Shown piece after piece: positions 55,778 through 64,000 of a stretch of DNA of 64,000 nt; position 1 is the first letter of the stretch; each line of letters starts with the position of its first letter. The position numbers were made by a program, and so were the translations under genes. The notes under the pieces were generated by a model. The model saw only the letters and a program-made list of their open reading frames with translations, was not told the origin of the DNA and ran no database searches. The DNA lies in assembly GCA_014529385.2 (NCBI GenBank), contig CM043942.1, positions 26,292,469 to 26,356,468 on the forward strand, written 5' to 3'. The stretch comes from Adiantum capillus-veneris (taxonomy: Eukaryota; Streptophyta; Polypodiopsida; Polypodiales; Pteridaceae).

Positions 55778-58700
55778 AAGATGAGAAAAAGCTCAACGTC
55801 TCTTTATTGACCACCTTCATAAATATGTCTCCAAGATTTTCACTTGTATGCACCTTTTTTAGCTTTAGTTGTCCCTCTTCCAAAAGAGTGTGTATGCAGT
55901 TATGTCTCACCTCAATGTGCTTTGTCCTTGAATGAAAGGCTGAGTTCTTTGCAAGATGGATAGCGCTTTGGCTATCACTGTACAAGACACAATTGTCTTG
56001 TTTGAATCCAAGCCCTTCCAAGAATTTGTGAAGCCACAAAATTTCTTTTCTTGCCTCCGTCATTGCTACATACTCTGCTTCCGTGGTAGAAAGTGAGACC
56101 ACTTTTTGCAGCTTACTGATGTGCCTCCAACCGTGAAGACATAGCCAGTAGTGATCTTTCGAGTATCTTTGTCACCTGCCATATCAGCAGAAACATACCC
56201 TTCTAGAAATATATCAGTTTCTTCAAAATACAAAGATTTGTTTTTGTCCCTTTTAGATACCTAAGTATCCACTTCACAGCTTGCCAGTGCTCTTTACATG
56301 GGTTGTCCATGGACCTATTTACAACTCCCACTGCATGTGCAATGTTTGGCCTTGTCTAGACCATAACATGCATAAGAGAACCTACCACTGTAGCATATGG
56401 AACTTTAGACATATAGGCTATCTCCTCTTGTGTCTTTGGACACATATCCTTGGTTAGTTTAGTGACTAGCCAAAGGTGTAGAAACCGTTTTTGCATTTTG
56501 CATTGCAAACCTTTCTAGTACCTTCTTGATGTAATCCTCTTGAGATAGCTTTATTGTCTTCTTCGTCCTTTCCCTTGATATCTTCATACCAAGTCTCCTC
56601 TTTGCAGTACCTAAATCTTTCATTGAAAAAAATTTAGACAGCTCCTCTTTTAGGTATTTGATGTCCTACATGTTAGCACTTGCAATCAGCATGTCATCAA
56701 CATACAATATTAGGATGATGAACTTCCCATCTCCCAAATTCTTTGTGTAGACGCAATAATCTGAGTTGCAGCTTGTGAATCCATGATCCAACATCCATTG
56801 ATCAAACTTCAAGTACCATTGTCTTGATGCTTGCTTTAAACCATACAAGCTTTTCTTTAATTTGCAAACCATTTTCTTCTTACCCTTTGCTTCATACCCC
56901 TTTGGTTGAAGCATGTAAATTTCCTCCTCTAAATCACCGTGAGGGAATGTCGTATTTACATCCATTCGCTCAAGATTTAGATCATGAGTAGCCACAAGGC
57001 TTAAGATAAGCCTAATTGAGTTCATTTTTACAACAGGAGAAAATATTTCATTGAAGTCAATACCTTCTTTTGAGAAAACCCTTTTACCACAAGCCTAGAC
57101 TTGTACCTTTTCTTCCCACCTTCTTCTTCCTTCAGCTTATACACCCTTCAAAGTGCTCACTTACCTTTAGGCAACTCAACCAACTCCCATGTTTGGTTGC
57201 GATGTAATGAGTCCATCTCCACTTGCATGCTCTTCATCCATTCTTCTTTGAATTTGTGATGCATAGCTTCTTTGTATAATTCCGGCTCTCCAGAATCTGA
57301 GATCAAGAGATGGTTGAAGGAAGGAACGAACATTTCTGGAGGTCTACTTGCTCTTGTAGATCTTCGAGGAATAGGTTGAGGCTCTTCATTTGGTTGACGT
57401 TGTTGCACATTTTCACCATTTGCAATCCTTGAGTCTTCACCGTCCTCAACCTCCATGTACTCATCACCTGTTTCTTTTGTTTGTTTTCTTTCCAAGTAAT
57501 CTTTGTACATATTTTGTTTGTTAAAAATTACATCCCTACTCCTTAAGATTTTACCATCTTCAAGATTCCATATGCGATACCCAAAGTCACCTTCTCCATA
57601 GCCAATGAAGAAACACTATTTGGACTTTGCATCTAGCTTTGATCTTAGGCTTCTATCTATGTGTCATGAAAGCCTCACACCCAAACACTTTGAGAAATGC
57701 ATAATTCACCGGTTTACCTATCCATGCCTCTTCTGGAACTTCCCCATCCAATGTCGTTGAGGGTGATCGGTTGATTAAGTACACGGACGTACTTACACCT
57801 TCCGCCCAAAGCTCAAGAGGTAGGCCTCCATCTAGCCGCATGCTTCGTGCTTGCTCCATGATTGTTTTGTTCATCTTTTTGGAAATGCCATTTTGTTGAG
57901 GTGTCCTTGGGGTTTTTCTTTGCCTCCGAATGCCATTGCTAGCACAAAAGCTTTCAAAAGCTTGGCTGTAATATTCGCCTCCATTGTCGGATCTAAGGCA
58001 TTTAACCTTAGTACCTATTTCATTCTCCACAAAGGCTTTCCACCTTTGAAATATGGAAAAAACATTGGATTTATTCTTCATTACATAAACCCATGTTTTC
58101 CTAGTCGCATCGTCCATGAATGCTACATAGTACAATAAGCCACCAAGTGATGGTGTACTTGCAGGACCCCAAACGTCAGAATGAACCAACTCAAGTTTTT
58201 AATTTTTTCTTTTATTTCTTGATTTTTGAAATTTTACCCCTTTTGTTTACCATAAACACAATCTTCATAGAACTCTAAGTCCACTTCTTTCAAACCTGGT
58301 AGAAGCTTCTTTGTTTCAAGGATTTTGATTCCTTTGGCACTCATATGCCCAAGCCGATAGTGCCACACCGCACTGACAACTTCCATAGCTATTGCACAAG
58401 TTGAAGATTGTGTGTTAACAGTACACAAGTAAAGTGTACCGACCTTTTCTCCCTTGGCAACCACCAAAGATCCCTTTGAGATCTTCCACCGTTTGTTTCC
58501 GAAAGCAATGTTGTGACCTTCATCGTCCAATTGTCCTGTAGAGATCAAATTTTTGTGAAGAGAAGGAACATGCCTAACATCTTTAAGCTTCCATTTATTT
58601 TTGTTAGCAGTTTTGACACAAATTGTACCTTTGCCGACAATTTCACAAGCTTCATCATCTCCCAAGTATACATACCCAAAATTACCTTTGGTGTAATCTT

Positions 58701-59629
58701 GGAAATGTTGCTTGTGTGGTGTCGCATGGAATGAAGCCCCAGAATCTACTATCTAGGAATTAGACACATTGTCTAATGAGAGAATTAGAGCATCTTGCTC
58801 TACTTTACCTGCCACATTGGCCTCTGATGTTGTCTTTTTTTCTTGAGACTGTGACTCCTTCTTCTTCTTGGACCAGCAATCCTTCTTGACGTGGCCCTTC
58901 TTGCCGTAGTTCCAACATTCAAGAACTGACTTTGTGCATGACTTGCTCCATCTTGAGCGATCACAACCCTTTTGGTTTTTGAACCTCTCCTTAGGCCTTC
59001 CTCTTGTTTCCACTGACAGTGCAACACTTGATGATTATCATGTGCTTCTCCTTCACATTTCCTTGCTCAGGAGAACACCCACAACATCATCAAACTTAAG
59101 AGTGTTTGTGCCAGAAATAGAATTACTTCTAGCCATCACAAGGCTGTCCCAACTATCCGATAGAGACGATAGTATAAGGAGAGCTTGCACTTCATCATCA
59201 AAATTTATTTTCATCTCATCAAAGTTGACTTATGTTGGTGTTGAAGTCATTTAGGTGTTCTGCAAGTGAACCATTCTCTGTCATCTTTAGATTGAACAAG
59301 CGCTTCATGAGAAATACCTTATTGGATGCTGACGGTTGCTCGTAGAAGTCATCAAGTGACATCATCAAGTCCTATGTGGTCTTCATCTCCAAAACAGTGA
59401 AGGCCACAGTTGACACCAAGCTTAACCGGATTGTTCCCAGTGCCTTTCGATCAAGGAAAATCCATGCTTCATCTTCCATTGTTGTGGGCTTCTTTGCAAG
59501 ATCGCCTGGTGGCAAATAGAGGTCCTTCTGGTAGAGATAGTCTTCAATATGCATCTTCCAATGTTGGTAGTTTTTGTCATTGAGCTTCTCAATCTTGAGC
59601 TTCCCTTCCTCCGCCATTACTCCACTCAA
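55778..59629 (-). pseudogene. Split copia element: gag, protease, integrase, RT, RNase H
   Basis: The polyprotein starts at ATG 59629 (SGVMAEEGKLKIEKLNDKNY) and runs leftwards. Gag has a defective zinc knuckle, CWNYGKKGHVKKDC (second Cys to Tyr). Protease is IVDSGASFHATP (about 58750-58715), preceded by a stop. GAG-pre-integrase is WHYRLGHMSAKGIKIL. Integrase has LVHSDVWGP and RSDNGGEYYSQAF, but NGISKKMNKT where the catalytic Glu is expected. RT has MDVNTTFPHGDL and YVDDMLIASANM (about 56680). RNase H has STTEAEYVAMTEARKEILWL and SDSQSAIHLAKN. At least six stops or frameshifts. It ends at the 55777/55778 deletion, so its last codons and 3' LTR are seen only at 32416-33240. Confidence 0.92.
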
Positions 59630-59675
59630 TTCAAGGAATCCTTTCCTTGAGATAATTTAGCTACGAGCAAACCTT

Positions 59676-59687
59676 GCTCTGATACCA
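59676..59687 (-). other. Primer-binding site of the split copia element
   Basis: GCTCTGATACCA, the complement of TGGTATCAGAGC (initiator Met-tRNA), three bases from the LTR. Confidence 0.88.
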
Positions 59688-59690
59688 GTT

Positions 59691-60357
59691 TGTTAGGAAA
59701 TATGACGTAGCTAAGTAGATAATTAAGTAGATTACTTAATGGAGAGAGATAATTTTCACACACAAGAGATTATGGAGTAGATAGAGAGAGAGAGTACACA
59801 CGATATACGTGGTTCACCCAATTTGGGCTGCATCCATGGGAAAGCAGCCACTTAATAGCTTTAGTACTTCAACCAAGAAGTAGACTACAAAGGGATTATA
59901 CCCTTAATAGAGCTTCCACCTTGCTTCACTCTCACCACCTCACATCCACCTTGTTGCATCAACTTCACACTATGAAATGTGTGTAGAAATGGCCTTCTTT
60001 TATAGGCCAAAAGGGTTGCCCTCTCTCATGAGAGGCAGCCATGTGTAGCCTCCCTTGTGTAGATAGGTCCAAGTTGGACCCTCCAATCCGCCCATGTGTG
60101 GCCGCCCTTGGGAACACAAGTCCGCTTTTGAATTCGGCCACCGGCACCGGCCAACCGACCGGTCGTTTTCCAACCACTTTCCGGCCGCCGTCTGACCATA
60201 ATATTCCGGCGAGAACGAATATTCCGATGAGGGTTTTTTATTTTCGACGAGTGATTTTTCTTCACGCACGATGGCTTCTCCTCATAACGGGGGCCTTACA
60301 AATGTGTGTTTTTAATACAGAAAATTACAAGGGGTAAATCAGGCTCCATACTTAACA
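59691..60357 (-). repeat. 5' LTR of the split copia element
   Basis: It runs from TGTTAGGAAATATG to CATACTTAACA, 667 bases, matching 32416-33158. It has only a short GA run where its partner has about 60 bases of GA, and clear divergence in the last third. Confidence 0.92.
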
Positions 60358-60362
60358 TGTGC
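60358..60362. repeat. Right target-site duplication of the split copia element
   Basis: TGTGC, equal to 32411-32415. Confidence 0.75.
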
Positions 60363-61704
60363 AAGGTTAAAAATAATATTTTGCTTTTCCTTGAAGCACA
60401 TATTGTTGAGGGATTGCATGCATTCTTGACTAGGAAAAATAGAACCAAAAAATTACTTGTGAGATGTTGAAGGTAGCACCTAGTGCTAAAGTGGTCCTTT
60501 GAGTTTCATGTGAATGATCTCTAAGGTGGCACCAAAGACAAAGGAGTTTTTAGATTTGGTGAAATTAAAAAACGGTTGAATTAGAGCTGACAGACAGTGC
60601 ACTGTTGATTGCAATAGGTGTAGTGTAGCAACACAGTACGGGTGTCGTGATGATGATGCAGCAGGGCTGAGAGTAGCAGATGACGGTGTGGATGATCCAA
60701 GTGATTGTGCCAGGGAAAGCAATCTATGGTTGGGATGTGAGGGGGTGTGGAGCTACTAGTGCTGAGGATGTACAAGAATCCAAGGTGTTGTCAAGCTTGC
60801 AACGAGCGAGTGACTCGGACCAGCAAGGACGGAAATAATTGGGGCTCACTGAGAATGACAAGGGACAAATGTATTTACATGTGAGACTCGGATAGAGATT
60901 GTGATGCCACTTGACGTGAGGCTGTGGTGAAGCCAGTCATTGTGTGGGGCTGGGTTGTCAATGACAAAGGTGATGACAAGGCTTGGACGGCTGTGTAGGA
61001 TAGCAGGTAGTAAAAGTGTGGGAACAGGGCCCAATGGATTTGAAGTCCAAGCCCGCAGGAATGAGAGCTTGGGATCGGTGGTAGTCAGTGCAGGCGCACA
61101 TTGACTAGTGAGTAGGTGGGTGTGCTTGAGAGTGATGCGAGCTTGTAGGAGGCACCAAGGAGAACTATATATGGCACAGATGGTGGTAGGATGGGGGTTT
61201 GAATAGCCGGGGATGCTGATCTTTGGGCTAAGCAGAGAGCGGCAGGTTGAGTTGAAGTTGGGCTGCCAAAGAAGGCACTTCTTTTGCTATTGAGCATTGC
61301 GAGAAGGGCTAAGCCTGGCGAGTGCCATCACTGCTATCTCGAATTACACGGCTTTAGGCTATTTTTATTAAGTGGAGCTTCTCTCACTAGACTAAGCTCC
61401 AACAATAAAATAAATAAACGTGGTCCCACGAAAAGGATCCCACCAATTTTGTCTTCATAGCCACACACATACACACAAATGTTTCTAACTTGCTTTGGAA
61501 AAGCCAAAATATTGAGCTTCAAAGCTTCATTTTAATTACACCATTAATTTGCAATGCTGAGCCCAGAATAACCACAGAAGTGCCCAATCAAAAGCCAGTA
61601 ATCACGGCTACACACACACACCTATAAAATTGAGTACAAATTTTGCAATTGAAAGCTGTGATTGAGGCTATGTACACATGCCAACAATGCGATGCGTTAT
61701 GTGT
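60363..61704. other. No recognised gene
   Basis: Unique-looking sequence. The minus-strand frames (for example 60722-60486) are Ser/His-rich and low complexity without domains. A CACACACA run lies near 61610. Before the copia insertion this DNA continued from 32410. Confidence 0.55.
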
Positions 61705-62865
61705 TTGAGAAAAAAAATGTTTTTCCTCTCAGCAACACCATTTTGTTGAGGTGTATAAGGCACTGTACATTGGTGTTTTATCCTACGACTAGTCAAAAAT
61801 GCATTAAATTCATGAGACATATACTCCCCCCCTCAATCGGAACGGAGGGTGCCCATAGTACATTTCGAGACATTTTCAGCCATAGCCAGAAATTGTTTGA
61901 AGCACATAAAAACTTTGGACTTCGCTTTAAGCGGAAATACCCATGCATGCCTGGAGTAATCATCAATGAAAGTCACGAAGTACAGGTAATTGCCCAAGGA
62001 TGGAGTTTGCATGGGCCCGCAAACATCACTATGCACAAGCTGCAACTTGCATGTGGCCCGAACTGAACCATCCTTTGGAAACTTAGAACGCTGCATCTTA
62101 CCCAAAATAAAGCCTTCGCAAACATGTTTGACAGGTGCTTCAAGAGGCAGCAAAGAAGAAACCATATCAGATTTCTACAAACACAGCAAACTGGCAAAAT
62201 TCAGATGACCAAAACGTGCATGCCAAAGTTTTGCATCTGAAATAGCCCTTGAATCTGCAACAACATTTGAAAAATTTTGTCCACACTTGTCATACAAAGT
62301 GAGCTTATACAGCCCACGACACAAAAGGCCAGATGCAACAATTTCATCACCAAAACTGAGATCATGAACTGTACATCTTTCATCCACAAATTTGACTACA
62401 AGTCCAACTCTAGCAAGTGCGGATACAGACAAGAGATTCTTCTTGATCTCAGGTGCATAAAGTGCATCAACAAGTGTGAAGGAACTGCCATTAGCAGCAA
62501 TGAGCACAATCTTTCCAACTCCCTGAACTGGATAAGAGGCGTTGTTGGCACAAGTGACTGAATTCCCATGAGGGACAGACTCGAGAGAGGTAAGCAATTC
62601 ACGATGTGAGGTAATGTGCTTTGTAGAACCATTGTCGAAATACCACACATGTGAATCTGCAGCAACTGACAAGCATGCATCATGGACAACAGGATCGTAA
62701 GTGCACTCTGCGTTAAAATCCCATTCTGCATCAACATCAGCAACACAGAAGACTCAACAATGGCTGCATTTGTAGTGGAACCAGCATTTGCAATGGAACC
62801 ACCCTCTTTCTTCTTAGCCTCTTTGGCCTTCAACTTAGGACACAACTTGATCAAGTGATCATTGG
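61705..62865 (-). pseudogene. Ty1-copia element D: protease and integrase N-part, truncated
   Basis: Reading leftwards from 62865: the end of a zinc knuckle (NDHLIKLCPKLKAKEAKKK), a frame change, the protease region SHVWYFDNGSTKHITSHREL, then KKNLLSVSALARVGLVVKF, GAG-pre-integrase (LWHARFGHLNFASL), and integrase LVHSDVCGPMQTPSLG, FVTFIDDYSRHAWVFPLK, RSD*GGEYMS and YTPQQNGVAERK, where the catalytic Glu is kept. Homology stops near 61705, so most of the integrase C-terminus, RT and RNase H are missing. Most of gag is missing too, because the knuckle directly abuts the primer site. It is a different copia lineage from C and the split element. Confidence 0.88.
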
Positions 62866-62878
62866 CTCTGATACCAAT
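62866..62878 (-). other. Primer-binding site of copia D
   Basis: The complement reads ATTGGTATCAGAGCC (overlapping the end of the coding remnant), next to the LTR end. Confidence 0.8.
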
Positions 62879-63250
62879 TGTTGGAATTAGGGTTGCAGAG
62901 AAACACACACAACTTGGAGAAGACGAAGGAAGCTCAAGGCACACAATAGAGAGTGTTACTTAGTGTACAATGGAAAGATGGATAGCCCTAGAATGATGGG
63001 CGTATATACAATGCTCGGGGGGGAAAACCTCCTAAAGAGGGAAAAAATTCCCCGGCGGTCCTAGTGTGTTCACACACATCACTACCACATGTATAAGGTA
63101 ACACACTGTAAGGTTCTAGCCTTTCAAGGCCTTGGAACAAGCAAAAAAGTTCCTTTGTGAGAGAGAGAGACCACCAATTGGGGTGCCCACTTGACCCCAC
63201 TCCCATGAAATGACCAGAGGTTGGAATCACAAGCTGCTGAGCCAAGCCGG
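62879..63250 (-). repeat. 5' LTR of copia D, outer end not located
   Basis: The inner end is clear: TGTTGGAATTAGG on the plus strand (LTR ends ...CCAACA on the minus strand) beside the primer site. A minus-strand TATA-like GTATATAC lies near 63002-63009. Without a partner LTR in the window the outer boundary is a guess. Confidence 0.5.
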
Positions 63251-64000
63251 ATTTTCACTGTATTGGGCCAATGCCATACAAACCTCACCGCCCTTTGACT
63301 TCTCTGAGTTTGTTATCTGAGACCGCCAAAAACCAGGAAATGCATCTACATGCCTCTCACTGCCAAATGATCCCAACTTCCTCTTGCCGCATCTAGCTAA
63401 CCTAACACCCGATCGCCGCACCGTCGATTTGTGCTTGCTCCACATGACTTACTCTATCATAGAGAATCTTGGCGAGGCCAAAATGACAACATGGCACATC
63501 TTCCAATGCGGTCAAGTGGGCTCAGACCCGACCCCCGAAAAGTCTTCAACTGACCTTAACTTGCTATCCAGAGCTCCGATTTACAATCCGAGAAGACAGG
63601 CATGCTCCATAACTCGAGTTCTTCACATGTACGCATTGACATCAGCCCGGGCCACCTGTCCCCAGCTGCCCTATCCGCCGGGGATCTTCTACGCACTCCA
63701 GCTTTAAACCGCAATATCTTGATCACCAGGGCTCCGTTTGACGAGCCGTCTGGACCAGCTTCTAGAGCACTTTGAACACTACATTTTAGGACATAAATCC
63801 CACATCTTGGGCCCAGTAGGCCACCAACCTTCTTAGATCTTTGTAGCACACCTTTGGCCTAAAAAACCACTTCGAACATACACCTCCGCTATCCTTGGGC
63901 TGCCTAGGGCCTTAGTACCTGCCCTAGCCTTTTGCACTGCACTCACATGCTGCCTCTGCGTAGCATTGACCATCTCCTAGCTCAGACCAACTTTGGTTGC
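63251..64000. other. No recognised gene
   Basis: Possibly the rest of the copia D LTR or its flank. Open frames (63384-63707 plus, 63849-63556 minus) show no domain. Confidence 0.5.

Larger units (their letters stand above)
34071..56607 (+). repeat. Tandem segmental duplication, unit 2
   Basis: The second copy of the 13732-34070 block, 22.5 kb long. Its size differs because of a copia insertion (44386-49125) and 2.3 kb not found in unit 1, offset by a deletion at 55777/55778 that removed the equivalent of about 28857-33238. Between 40077 and 51425 the order is inverted relative to unit 1. The unit ends inside the copia element at TTTGCAG (56607), and the rest of that element follows. Confidence 0.88.

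Noticed and set aside
34071-56607. Explaining unit 2 as several independent transposon insertions
   Set aside because: The same nested insertion with the same GACCA site, the same shared frameshifts and the copia junction at 34070 all fit a single duplication far better.
60486-61522. Several 60-80-codon minus-strand ORFs right of the split copia element
   Set aside because: Low-complexity Ser/His/Pro composition, overlapping frames, no domains.

Overview
This window is intergenic DNA from a large, repeat-rich plant genome. The evidence is plant-type LINE, Ty1-copia and Ty3-gypsy elements, initiator-Met-tRNA primer sites, long (GA)n tracts and heavy decay by stop codons and frameshifts. A fern, lycophyte or gymnosperm would fit, but the sequence does not settle the lineage. 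I see no intact host gene, rRNA, tRNA or CRISPR. Nearly everything is transposon sequence, mostly nested.

Left part (1-13.7 kb): the 3' end of one LINE (1-505), then about 5 kb of badly broken plus-strand coding-like DNA. That stretch has a direct repeat, a coiled-coil stretch, a 39-residue in-frame duplication and a series of K-x-W-[VI]-P-K peptides. A full-length LINE (5744-12540) has inserted into it with a 14-base target-site duplication. The interrupted sequence resumes at 12541.

Central part (13.7-56.6 kb): one tandem segmental duplication explains the layout. Unit 1 is 13732-34070 and unit 2 is 34071-56607. Each unit holds, in order: (a) a minus-strand gene for an uncharacterised transposase-like protein, with one minisatellite array beside it and another in its intron; (b) a gypsy pol gene interrupted by a gag-only LTR element with about 2.1-kb LTRs and a GACCA target-site duplication; (c) an unrecognised ORF carrying the W-V-P-K motif; (d) low-complexity DNA; and (e) the 3' part of a copia element.

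The units diverged afterwards. Unit 2 has an 11.3-kb internal inversion (40077-51425), an extra copia element inside the inversion (44386-49125), and a microhomology deletion at 55777/55778. It also has 2.3 kb that unit 1 lacks.

The duplication ended inside a copia element. Its 3' LTR (32416-33158) and 5' LTR (59691-60357) now lie 26.5 kb apart but still carry the same 5-base flank, TGTGC, on their outer sides. They are therefore the two ends of one insertion.

Right part (60.4-64 kb): unique-looking DNA, then a truncated fourth copia element whose primer site is fused directly to its zinc knuckle. Its LTR runs towards the end of the window.

The two strongest leads are the duplication/inversion history, which the target-site duplications test directly, and the transposase-like gene with its oppositely oriented minisatellite arrays.
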